A stretch of DNA of 64,000 nucleotides from contig NZ_LPWF01000029.1 of NCBI RefSeq assembly GCF_001723305.1, positions 1-64,000 on the forward strand, in the 5' to 3' direction. The stretch is from Methyloceanibacter superfactus. Its GTDB lineage: Bacteria > Pseudomonadota > Alphaproteobacteria > Rhizobiales > Methyloligellaceae. The first letter of the stretch is position 1, and each line of letters starts with the position of its first letter. A program made the position numbers and the translations under genes. This document shows, one piece after another, positions 21,199-29,568 of this stretch. The notes under the pieces were generated by a model. That model was not told where the DNA came from, made no database searches, and saw only the letters and a program-made list of their open reading frames with translations.

Positions 21199-22585
21199 CA
21201 TCCTAGTCGTCGATGACGAGGCCGATATTCGGGAGTTGATCTCGGGCATTCTCGAAGACGAGGGCCATGGCACCCGGCTTGCCAAGGACAGCGACGAGAC
21301 ATTGAAGCGAATCGAGGAGCGGCGGCCCTCGCTCGTCATCCTCGACATCTGGCTGCAAGGCTCGAAGCTCGACGGGCTCGACCTGCTCGACTGCATCAAG
21401 CAGGCGCACCCGGATCTACCGGTCATCATCATCAGCGGTCACGGCAATATCGAGACCGCGGTGGCCGCCATTCAACGCGGCGCCTACGACTATATCGAGA
21501 AGCCCTTCAAGGCGGACCGCCTGGTGCTCATCGTCACCCGCGCGCTTGAGGCCTCCCGGCTGAAGCGGGAGAACCGCGAGCTGCGCGAGCGCAGCACCTA
21601 TTCCTTCGAGATGGTCGGCAAGTCCGCCGCCATCAATCAACTGCGCCAGCATATCGACAAGGTCGCTCCGACCAATAGCCGCGTGCTGATCACCGGCCCG
21701 TCGGGCTGCGGCAAGGAGCTCGCCGCGCGGGTCATGCACGCCAAGTCCGCGCGCGCCGACGGACCGTTCGTCGTCCTCACGGCCGCCGCCATGGTGCCCG
21801 ACCGCATGGAGCTGGAGCTGTTCGGCACCGAGGAGGGGACCGGCTCGGGCCCCCGCAAGGTCGGCGCCCTTGAGGAAGCCCATGGCGGCACCCTCTATAT
21901 CGACGAGATGGCCGACATGCCGCTCGAGACCCAGGCCAAGATCCTGCGCGTGCTCGTGGAGCAGCGCTTCCAGCGCCTCGGCGGCGGCCCCAAGGTCCAT
22001 GTGGACGTGCGCGTCGTCTCGTCCACGAGCCACGATCTCCAGAAAGAGATCGCCGCGGGCCGCTTGCGCGAGGACCTCTATCACCGCCTGAACGTGGTGC
22101 CGATCCGTGTGCCCGGTCTCGTCGAGCGGCGCGAGGACGTGCCCGAGCTCGTCCGCTATTTCGTCCAGACCATCTCCGTCGCCTCCGGCCTGCCGCCCCG
22201 CCGCATCGGCGAGGACGCCATGGCCGTGCTCCAGTCCCACGAATGGCCTGGCAATGTCCGCCAGCTCCGCAACAACGTCGAACGCCTGATGATCCTGGTC
22301 GGCGGCGACGCGGACACGCTGGTGACCGCCGAAATGCTGCCCGATGAGATCATTTCGCCCGTGCCGCTTTCGACCAACGGGGCAGGCGGCGAGCATCTGA
22401 TGTCGCTGCCTTTACGCGACGCGCGCGAGATCTTCGAGCGGGAATATCTCCTCGCCCAGGTCAACCGCTTCGGCGGCAATATCTCGCGCACGGCCGAATT
22501 CGTCGGCATGGAGCGCTCGGCCCTCCACCGGAAACTTCGGGCGCTGGGCGTCAATTCGCATGAAAGAAGCTCCGCCTTACGCTAG
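21188..22585 (+). CDS. ntrX: Response regulator NtrX
   Basis: 465 residues: receiver domain (VVDDEADIRELI, phospho-acceptor in VILDIWLQG), AAA+ domain (GPSGCGKELAA, Walker B GTLYIDEMADMP) and Fis-type C-terminus (GGNISRTAEFVGMERSALHRKL). Where NtrC has the GAFTGA loop, NtrX reads TEEGTGSGPRKVGALEEA, so it lacks the sigma-54 contact. This matches what is known for alphaproteobacterial NtrX and suggests it does not activate sigma-54 promoters. Alphaproteobacterial NtrYX is linked to nitrogen, redox and envelope control. Confidence 0.95.
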   Translation: MASDILVVDDEADIRELISGILEDEGHGTRLAKDSDETLKRIEERRPSLVILDIWLQGSKLDGLDLLDCIKQAHPDLPVIIISGHGNIETAVAAIQRGAYDYIEKPFKADRLVLIVTRALEASRLKRENRELRERSTYSFEMVGKSAAINQLRQHIDKVAPTNSRVLITGPSGCGKELAARVMHAKSARADGPFVVLTAAAMVPDRMELELFGTEEGTGSGPRKVGALEEAHGGTLYIDEMADMPLETQAKILRVLVEQRFQRLGGGPKVHVDVRVVSSTSHDLQKEIAAGRLREDLYHRLNVVPIRVPGLVERREDVPELVRYFVQTISVASGLPPRRIGEDAMAVLQSHEWPGNVRQLRNNVERLMILVGGDADTLVTAEMLPDEIISPVPLSTNGAGGEHLMSLPLRDAREIFEREYLLAQVNRFGGNISRTAEFVGMERSALHRKLRALGVNSHERSSALR

Positions 22586-22649
22586 CATGATGGCGACTCG
22601 CTCCGCTTAGAGGGGGACACGCTGGCAAAAGCGATCCGCATCAGGGTAC

Positions 22650-22679
22650 TTGCGGACTTGCCTTGCAATCGCGTCTAAT
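22650..22679 (+). promoter_or_regulatory. Possible sigma-70 type promoter for hfq
   Basis: TTGCGG (22650-22655) and TCTAAT (22674-22679) with an 18-base spacer, about 80 bases before the hfq ATG. The -10 matches the consensus at five of six positions, the -35 only weakly. The 173-base gap holds no other feature I can support. Confidence 0.35.
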
Positions 22680-22758
22680 GCACTGAGGTGGCCGGTTGGA
22701 GCGAATGTCCGGCGCCATCCAACAAGCGTAAGCGTGGACCAAAGGGACGGGGAAGCCC

Positions 22759-23013
22759 ATGGCGACAGAACGCACGCAGAGCCTTCAAGACACGTTTCTC
22801 AATCATGTTCGCAAGAACAAGACGCCACTAACAATTTTTCTTGTAAATGGTGTGAAACTTCAAGGCGTTGTGACCTGGTTTGACAATTTCTGTGTTCTCT
22901 TGCGTCGGGACGGTCATTCGCAGCTCGTCTACAAGCACGCGATTTCGACCATCATGCCAGGCCAGCCGATCCAGCTTGCCGACATCACCGACGCGGAAGG
23001 TGCCGCTGAATAA
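22759..23013 (+). CDS. hfq: RNA chaperone Hfq
   Basis: 84-residue Sm-like protein that pairs small RNAs with mRNAs. Sm1 ([28 protein letters not shown] cluster) and Sm2 ([12 protein letters not shown]) motifs are intact, with a short acidic C-terminus as in other alphaproteobacteria. AAGGGACGGGGAAG precedes the ATG. It sits between ntrX and hflX, the standard order. Confidence 0.97.
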   Translation: MATERTQSLQDTFLNHVRKNKTPLTIFLVNGVKLQGVVTWFDNFCVLLRRDGHSQLVYKHAISTIMPGQPIQLADITDAEGAAE

Positions 23014-24420
23014 TTGCGTCCAACCGACCCCAAAGAGCTGAAGCGTAAAAAGGGGCGGGTGGCGCGCGAGAGGGAAGACGTGCGTCCCGAGGGACGCGTG
23101 AGCGCGATCGTATTCGTGCCCGTTCTCGACCAGAAACCGAGCAGAGACGCCCGGACGCGCGGCCACGAGCCCGTCTCGCGCCCGCCGCAGGCCCGCCTCG
23201 ACGAGGCCGTCGGTCTTGCCTTCGCCATCCATCTCGACGTGGTGGCGAGCGGACTCGTGCCGGTCCCGCACCCCAAGCCGGCCACGCTGTTCGGCACCGG
23301 CAAGGTCGAGGAGCTGGCGGGCCTGGTCCGCGCCGAGGGCGCCGAGCTCGTCATCGTCGACCACCCGTTGACGCCCGTGCAGCAGCGCAATCTCGAGCGC
23401 GCATGGGACGCCAAGGTGCTCGACCGGACGGGGCTCATCCTGGAGATCTTCGGCGAGCGGGCGCGCACGCGGGAAGGGCGCTTGCAAGTCGAGCTCGCCC
23501 ATCTCGTCTATCAGAAGAGCCGGCTCGTGCGCTCGTGGACGCATCTCGAGCGGCAACGCGGCGGCTTCGGCTTTCTCGGCGGTCCCGGCGAGACGCAGAT
23601 CGAGACCGACCGCCGGCTGCTCAGCGAGCGCATCATCGTCATCCGCAAAGAGCTCGAGCAGGTCCGCCGCACGCGCGCCCTGCACCGCAAGTCGCGCCAG
23701 CGCGTGCCTTACCCAGCCGTGGCGCTCGTGGGCTACACCAATGCCGGCAAGTCGACCCTGTTCAATACGCTGACCGCGGCCGACGTGGTCGCCGAGGACA
23801 TCCTGTTCGCGACCCTCGACCCCACCATCCGAGCGCTGCGGCTCCCCGGCGGCTCGAAAGCCGTGCTGTCCGATACCGTGGGCTTCATCTCCGACCTGCC
23901 GACCACGCTCGTCGCCGCCTTCCGCGCCACGCTGGAGGAGGTGCAGCAAGCCGACTTGATCCTGCATGTCCGCGACATCGCCGACGAGGCGACCGCCAGC
24001 CAGCGGGCCGACGTGAACGCCGTGCTCGCCGATCTCGGCATCGACGCGGACGCCGAGCCCGACCGGGCGCTGGAAGTGTGGAACAAAGCCGATCTTCTCG
24101 ACGCCGCCGAACAGGGCAGCACCGCCAACGAAGCGGATCGCCACGACGCGGTTCTCGTGTCGGCCATCACCGGCGAGGGACTCGACGTCTTGCTCGCCGA
24201 GATCGAGCACAGGCTCAATCGCCGCCGCCAAACCGTGGAGATCACGCTGCAACCGCAAGAGGGCGCGTTGTCGAATTGGATCCACGAGAATTGCGAGGTG
24301 GTCACGCGAACCGCTCTCGGTGACGGCATGACATCGCTACGGGTACGCGTGGCCCCGGAGAAACGCGACAAGCTCGCGCGGCTCGCCGGCGCGGCAAGGC
24401 TCCAAGCCTCGACCGAGTAG
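23014..24420 (+). CDS. hflX: Ribosome-associated GTPase HflX
   Basis: About 468 residues. The HflX N-terminal domain (ARLDEAVGLAFAIHLDVV, TLFGTGKVEELAGLV) and the GGFGFLGGPGETQIETDRR linker precede a GTPase domain with G1 GYTNAGKSTLFN (about 240), G3 DTVGFISDLP and G4 NKAD. It splits stalled ribosomes in bacteria. The frame opens with TTG directly after the hfq stop; the true start could lie further in, since the first 25 residues (KELKRKKGRVARERED) are not conserved. Confidence 0.94.
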   Translation: MRPTDPKELKRKKGRVAREREDVRPEGRVSAIVFVPVLDQKPSRDARTRGHEPVSRPPQARLDEAVGLAFAIHLDVVASGLVPVPHPKPATLFGTGKVEELAGLVRAEGAELVIVDHPLTPVQQRNLERAWDAKVLDRTGLILEIFGERARTREGRLQVELAHLVYQKSRLVRSWTHLERQRGGFGFLGGPGETQIETDRRLLSERIIVIRKELEQVRRTRALHRKSRQRVPYPAVALVGYTNAGKSTLFNTLTAADVVAEDILFATLDPTIRALRLPGGSKAVLSDTVGFISDLPTTLVAAFRATLEEVQQADLILHVRDIADEATASQRADVNAVLADLGIDADAEPDRALEVWNKADLLDAAEQGSTANEADRHDAVLVSAITGEGLDVLLAEIEHRLNRRRQTVEITLQPQEGALSNWIHENCEVVTRTALGDGMTSLRVRVAPEKRDKLARLAGAARLQASTE

Positions 24421-24446
24421 CAAGCCGCGACAGAGCAGGGGGCCGC

Positions 24447-25271
24447 CTACTCTTTCCGCTCGGCGTCCTTGGCCGCGTCCCAGAGCCGATCCATCTCGTC
24501 GAGCGTGGACTCCTCGGGCGTGCGGCCATCTCTTGCGAGCGCCGCCTCGATGCTTTCGAACCGCCGCACGAATTTCGCGTTCGCGCTACGCAGTGCGGCT
24601 TCCGGATCGACGCCGAGATGTCGCGCCAAATTGGCCATGACGAACAGCAGGTCGCCGAACTCTTCCGCCACACGCGCCTTTGACCGCCCATCGCCATCCT
24701 CGGCGATCGCGTCTTTCAGCTCGGCGATCTCTTCCTCGGCCTTCTCGAGAACGGGAGCCAGATGTGGCCAATCGAACCCGACCTTGGCCGCGCGCTTTTG
24801 AAGTTTGACGGCGCGCGTCAGTCCGGGCAGCCCGACCGGAACGTCGTCGAGCGTCCCACCGCCACCATGCCCGCGCTCGGCTTTCTCCTCCGCCTTGATG
24901 CGGTCCCACAGATCCGTGGACATGAACTCGTCGCGGCGCGAGGCGTCCTCGAACACATGCGGATGCCGCCGGATCATCTTCCGCGTGATGGCGTCGACCA
25001 CATCGGCAAAGCGGAACGTGCCGTCCTCCGACGCCATCTGCGCGTGATAGACGACCTGGAGGAGGAGATCGCCGAGCTCGTCCTTGAGGCCGTCCACATC
25101 GTTTCGCGCGATCGCGTCGGCGACCTCGTAAGCCTCTTCGATGGTGTAGGGCGCGATCGTCCCGAAGCTCTGCTTCACGTCCCACGGACAGCCGCCATCG
25201 GGATCGCGCAGACGCGCCATGACGGCCAGCAGGTCGTCGATATCGTGGGTCTTGGGCGTCTCGTCAGCCAT
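24447..25271 (-). CDS. mazG: Nucleoside triphosphate pyrophosphohydrolase MazG
   Basis: 274 residues with two MazG domains. The first has GGCPWDVKQSFGTIAPYTIEE and EELGD-like metal ligands (LKDELGDLLLQVVYHAQ); the second has EEFGDLLFVMANLARHLG. It hydrolyses NTPs to NMPs and PPi, sanitising nucleotide pools. It converges on hflX with a 26-base gap. TACAAT at 25322-25327 (read on the minus strand) could be its -10. Confidence 0.95.
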   Translation of the reverse strand: MADETPKTHDIDDLLAVMARLRDPDGGCPWDVKQSFGTIAPYTIEEAYEVADAIARNDVDGLKDELGDLLLQVVYHAQMASEDGTFRFADVVDAITRKMIRRHPHVFEDASRRDEFMSTDLWDRIKAEEKAERGHGGGGTLDDVPVGLPGLTRAVKLQKRAAKVGFDWPHLAPVLEKAEEEIAELKDAIAEDGDGRSKARVAEEFGDLLFVMANLARHLGVDPEAALRSANAKFVRRFESIEAALARDGRTPEESTLDEMDRLWDAAKDAERKE

Positions 25272-25391
25272 CAGCCGCTCCGAAATCAGGCGCGGACAAA
25301 CGCTGCGGCAGAAACCGAATAATTGTAGCTAAATCAGCGTGATAGCACGAATTCAGCATGATCCGGCCCCACATCCCCGATTCGCATAAGG

Positions 25392-25409
25392 TATATTATG
25401 GAAAATATA
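25392..25409. promoter_or_regulatory. AT-rich inverted repeat between mazG and pepA
   Basis: TATATT (25392-25397) and AATATA (25404-25409) around a six-base centre, within an AT-rich patch at about 25386-25412 that stands out against the GC-rich surroundings. It lies in the 180-base gap, downstream of pepA and about 120 bases upstream of the mazG start. Candidate operator or promoter region; nothing else is evident in the gap. Confidence 0.3.
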
Positions 25410-25451
25410 TGAGATGGGGTGACTGAGCATGGACGGAGCGCGCCGCCACCC

Positions 25452-26992
25452 TTAACGGCGCTCGTAGTGATCCTTGATCAGCCGGTCGAGCAACCGCACG
25501 CCGAAGCCCGAACCCCAGCTCCGGTTGATGCGCTGTCGACCGACGACATGGCCGTGCCGGCGATGTCGAGATGCGCCCACGGCGTGCCTTCCTTGATGAA
25601 ACGCTGGAGGAACTGCGCGGCGGAGATCGAGCCGCCCCACTTGCCGCCGGTGTTCTTGATGTCGGCAACCTTCGACTCGATCATCTTGTCGTATTTCGGC
25701 CCGAGCGGCAGCCGCCACAGCTGCTCCCCCGTCTCCTTGCCCGCGGCCGTCAGCCGCTCCGACAACTCGTCGTTGTTGCTAAACAGACCCGCGTGCTCCT
25801 TGCCAAGCGCCACCATGACGGCGCCGGTGAGCGTGGCGAGATTGATCACGGCCTTCGGCTTGAAGCGGTCCTGCGCGTACCAGAGACAATCGGCGAGCAC
25901 CATGCGCCCCTCGGCGTCGGTGTGAGCACCTCGATCGTCGTCCCGACATGGCGGTGACGACGTCGCCGGGACGTGTGGCGCCGCCGCCCGGCATGTTCTC
26001 GACGTGCCGATGACGCCAACGGCGTTGACCTTGGCCTTGCGTTCGGCAAGCGCCTGCATGAGTCCGACGACGCACGCGGCACCCGCCATGTCGCCCTTCA
26101 TCTCTTCCATGCCGCCGGCGGGCTTCAGGGAAATGCCGCCGGTGTCGAAGGTCACGCCCTTGCCGACGATGGCGATGGGCGCCCCGCCCTTCGGCCCGGC
26201 GCCCTTCCACTGCATCACCACGATGTGGCTGGGCTTGTCGCTGCCCTGGCCGACGGCGAGCAGCGAGCCCATGCCGAGCTTCTTCATCGCCGCCTCGCTC
26301 AGCACCTCGACCTGCACGCCGGCCTTGGTGAGCGCCTTGGCCCGCGTCGCGAACTCGCCCGGGCCGAGCACGTTGGCCGGCTCGTTCACCAGGTCGCGCG
26401 CCAGGGTTGCGCCGTCGACGATGGCGCGGTCCGGCGCGAAGACCTGTCCCGCCGCGCGCGGGTCGGCGCAATGCAAAACCATCTTCTTCAGCGACTTGGC
26501 ACTGTCGCCGTTACCGTTGCCATTACCGTTCTTCTTCGCCGATTTGGATTTGTACTTGTCGAACTTGTAGCCCCGCAGTTGCGCCCCGAGCGCAAAGGCC
26601 GCGAGATCCGCCGTCGAGACATCGCCCTTCGCGGTCTCGAGATAGACATGGGCGGCGGCCCCTTCCCGGCCCGACAGAAGCCCGCGCACGGTGCCGCCGA
26701 GATTGAGCCAATCCTCATGACCGAACGATGCCGGCTTGCCGAGACCGACCACGCAAACGCGCGAGAATTTGAGACCTTGCGGCGCGAGCACGTCGACCGA
26801 GGACCCCTTCTTGCCTTTGAAGTCGGAGATGCGCGCGACCTTCGTCAGCAGGCCCTTGGTGGTCTTGTCGAGCGCCAGGGCCTGAGGCGTGAGCTTGGGT
26901 CCCTCCTCGGCGAAAACCACGGCGACACCGTCGCCGGCTGCGCTCTTGCTGGCAAAGGACAAAGCGGTCTGATCGGTCACGGCAAGCTCCAT
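25452..26992 (-). CDS. pepA: Leucyl aminopeptidase PepA (several frameshifts)
   Basis: Two-metal M17 aminopeptidase. Recognisable blocks are [29 protein letters not shown], the NTDAEGR motif (here HTDAEGR) and LATLTGA. A Lys/Asn/Gly tract ([14 protein letters not shown]) lies in the variable N-terminal domain. Three missing bases near 26006, 25943 and 25926 garble the segment that should read [21 protein letters not shown] and end VLNTDAEGR. Another indel near 25530 hides the ending [21 protein letters not shown] and the stop at 25452-25454. Corrected length about 514. It diverges from lptF. Confidence 0.92.
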
Positions 26993-27133
26993 CGATGAGG
27001 CGCGCCATCCGGCCTCGAAAGGCCGACCAAAGCACGCCGGACAAGGAGCCGCCCGCGCGCCTCCTGGTGCAGTTTTGCAACAGCGGCAGGGAATATGATC
27101 GACCTACGTAAGTCTTGCGTGAGGGAAAGGCAA

Positions 27134-27148
27134 GCCATTCCAAATGGC
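27134..27148. promoter_or_regulatory. Palindrome in the pepA-lptF divergent region
   Basis: GCCATTCCAAATGGC is a perfect inverted repeat (6-bp arms, 3-base centre), roughly midway in the 276-base gap between the divergent pepA and lptF starts. Its symmetry suits a regulator binding site. No convincing -35/-10 pair was found in the gap. Confidence 0.3.
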
Positions 27149-27268
27149 CGAAATTCCGCCATCTTGGACTGGTGGGAATGATGTTTGGTACCAGCCGTTT
27201 GAGGCCCCTCCGGGGAGCGCTCGCGGGGGGAACGGCAAAAGGGCCACACGGGGGACGTCGAAACGGTC

Positions 27269-28450
27269 ATGTCGCTCTTCAACCGCTACATGTTTCGGCA
27301 GGTTTCGAACGCCTTCCTCGTCATTCTGCTCACCCTGACCTCCGTCGTCTGGCTTGCTACAGCCTTGAAAGAGCTGGATCTTATCACCTCGCAAGGCCAG
27401 GGACTGTGGCTGTTCATGCAGATGACCGCCCTCAGCCTGCCGAGCCTCGTCGCCCTGATCGCCCCCAATGCCGTGCTCATGGCGGTGCTCTACACCCTCG
27501 ACCGCATGAACGGCGACAGCGAGCTGATCGTCATGACCGCCGCAGGCGCGCCCGTTTGGCGCATCGGCATCTCCCTGGTGGTGCTGGCGTCCATCGTCAG
27601 CGGCGCGATTCTCTTCGCCAACGTGGTCCTGAACCCGGCCTGCATGCGCGCCCTGCGCGGCCTGATCACCGAGGTCCGCGCCGACCTGATCTCGCAAGTC
27701 CTTCAGCCAGGCCGTTTTTCCAGCGCCGAGACGGGTCTGACCTTCCATATCCGCGACCGCAGCCCGTCCGGCGAGTTGCTCGGACTTCTCGTCCATGACG
27801 AGCGCGACCCCAAGCAGGTGATGAGTTTTCTGGCCGAGCGGGGGCGCATCCTCAGCAACGACCAGGGCTCCTATCTCGTCATGTTCGACGGCTACGTCCA
27901 CCGCTTCAACACGGAAGATAAGAACAAAGCCGTACAAATCGTGGCCTTCGATCAGAACATGCTCGACCTATCGGAGTTTGGCTCAAAGGATAGCGGAAGT
28001 AAAGAATTGAGAGCGCGGGAGCGTTCTATTGGAGAACTTCTGTTCCCCGCCCCGGAAGACAAGAGGGCCAACCAGAATTATGGCCAACTGCGCTCGGAAC
28101 TACACGAACGCCTCACCACCCCGCTCTACCCCATCGTTTTCGTGTTTGTCGCCATTGCCTTGATGGCTCACGCGCGCACCACCAGAGAGAACCGCTGGGG
28201 CCAGATTCTGGCCGCCTTCGGCATCGCGCTAGGCCTTAGAATGGCAGGGCTTGCGGCCGGTAATCTGGTCGCCTTGAGTGCGTGGGCCGTGCTGCTGGTG
28301 TATGCTATTCCGGTGGGGGCGATTCTCGTTGCGGCATGGACGGCGCACGTTAGAATGTCGCCAGAACTGCGGGCCAAGCTGAACTTCGAGCTCAAGTTTC
28401 AGCCAAAAAACATAAAGTTTTGGACCGCTAGAGGGATGCAGACGGAGTGA
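27269..28450 (+). CDS. lptF: LPS export system permease LptF
   Basis: 393-residue inner-membrane protein of the LptB2FG transporter that extracts lipopolysaccharide. The fold is as expected: about three helices at the start (FLVILLTLTSVVWLATAL; LSLPSLVALIAPNAVLMAVL), a periplasmic beta-jellyroll (about 130-270) and three helices at the end. SELIVMTAAGAPVWRIG is the coupling-helix region that meets LptB. The TGA overlaps the lptG GTG. Confidence 0.94.
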   Translation: MSLFNRYMFRQVSNAFLVILLTLTSVVWLATALKELDLITSQGQGLWLFMQMTALSLPSLVALIAPNAVLMAVLYTLDRMNGDSELIVMTAAGAPVWRIGISLVVLASIVSGAILFANVVLNPACMRALRGLITEVRADLISQVLQPGRFSSAETGLTFHIRDRSPSGELLGLLVHDERDPKQVMSFLAERGRILSNDQGSYLVMFDGYVHRFNTEDKNKAVQIVAFDQNMLDLSEFGSKDSGSKELRARERSIGELLFPAPEDKRANQNYGQLRSELHERLTTPLYPIVFVFVAIALMAHARTTRENRWGQILAAFGIALGLRMAGLAAGNLVALSAWAVLLVYAIPVGAILVAAWTAHVRMSPELRAKLNFELKFQPKNIKFWTARGMQTE

Positions 28451-29568
28451 GAGCGCAGATGCGTGGCATCAGTGCAGGGGGAACTCTTGCGCGGTATTTT
28501 TCAGCGCGATTCCTCGCCGCTATGGTGGCGATGTTCGCGATCTGCTGCGTGCTGATCTTCTTCGTCGATTTCATCGAGATGCTGCGCCGGGCGGGTAATT
28601 TCTCCGGCGAGGTTCCAGGTTTCCTTCTCGCGTGGATGACGATCTTGCGGCTGCCCTCGTTCTCGGAGCTCACCCTGCCCTTCGCGGTGCTCATCGGCAC
28701 GATCGCGATCTTCCTCATGTTGAGCCGCTCGTCGGAACTCGTCGTGTTGCGCGCGGCCGGCGTATCGGTGTGGCAGTTCACGCTGCCGGCGATGATCGTC
28801 GCCTTCGTGCTCGGGGTGATCTTCGTGGTCGCCTACAATCCGATCGCCGCGGTGGCGCGTGGCGAGGCGGAGCGCTTGTACGCATCCGCTTTCGGCAAGG
28901 ACGAATCCCTGCTCAAGACCAGTAAGAAGGCCGGCGCTTGGCTGCGCGAGGACGGGGCCGACGGACCGTCGGTAGTGCATGCGCTCGAGGTGCTGAACCA
29001 AGGTCTCGAGCTAAACGGCGTCACCGTGTTCCAGTACGACGCCAAGCACTCCCTGACCGAGCGGGTCGAGGCCAAGCGCGCCGTGCTCAAGGATGGACGC
29101 TGGGAGCTTCAGGACGCCTGGGTGAGCGCCGTCGGGCAAGAGCCCGCGTTCTACACGCGCTACATGCTCAGCACCTATCTGACCCCGACCCAGGTGCGCG
29201 ACACGCTCGGCACCGTGTTCTCGATCTCGTTCTGGGATCTGCCGAACTTCATCCAGATCGCCGAGCGCGCGGGCCTGCCCGCGACCCAGTACCGCGTGCA
29301 GTATCATCTGCTGCTGTCGCGGCCGTTCCTGCTCGTCACCATGGTTCTCATCGCCGCGACCTGTTCCCTCAAGGGCTTCCGGTTCGGCAACGTTCAGATC
29401 AACGCAATCTTCGGACTCGCTGCCGGCTTCGGCTTTTTCGTGTTCTCGGAGATCTCGCGAAACTTCGCCATGGCGGGCCTGACGTCCGCTGCGGCTGCGG
29501 CCTGGATTCCGGTGATCGTCGCGGCATCGCTCGCACTCACCGTGCTCTTGTACAAAGAGGACGGATGA
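28447..29568 (+). CDS. lptG: LPS export system permease LptG
   Basis: 373 residues with the same layout as LptF: N-terminal helices (MVAMFAICCVLIFFVDF), the SELVVLRAAGVSVWQF coupling region, a periplasmic domain, then three helices ending ASLALTVLLYKEDG. Start taken as GTG 28447, which overlaps the lptF stop as GTGA; an in-frame ATG at 28459 is the alternative. The stop overlaps the lptD start. Confidence 0.94.
   Translation: MRAQMRGISAGGTLARYFSARFLAAMVAMFAICCVLIFFVDFIEMLRRAGNFSGEVPGFLLAWMTILRLPSFSELTLPFAVLIGTIAIFLMLSRSSELVVLRAAGVSVWQFTLPAMIVAFVLGVIFVVAYNPIAAVARGEAERLYASAFGKDESLLKTSKKAGAWLREDGADGPSVVHALEVLNQGLELNGVTVFQYDAKHSLTERVEAKRAVLKDGRWELQDAWVSAVGQEPAFYTRYMLSTYLTPTQVRDTLGTVFSISFWDLPNFIQIAERAGLPATQYRVQYHLLLSRPFLLVTMVLIAATCSLKGFRFGNVQINAIFGLAAGFGFFVFSEISRNFAMAGLTSAAAAAWIPVIVAASLALTVLLYKEDG

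Noticed and set aside
22828-24285. 485-codon open frame antisense to hfq/hflX
   Set aside because: Covers two conserved genes and shows no family motif; shadow.
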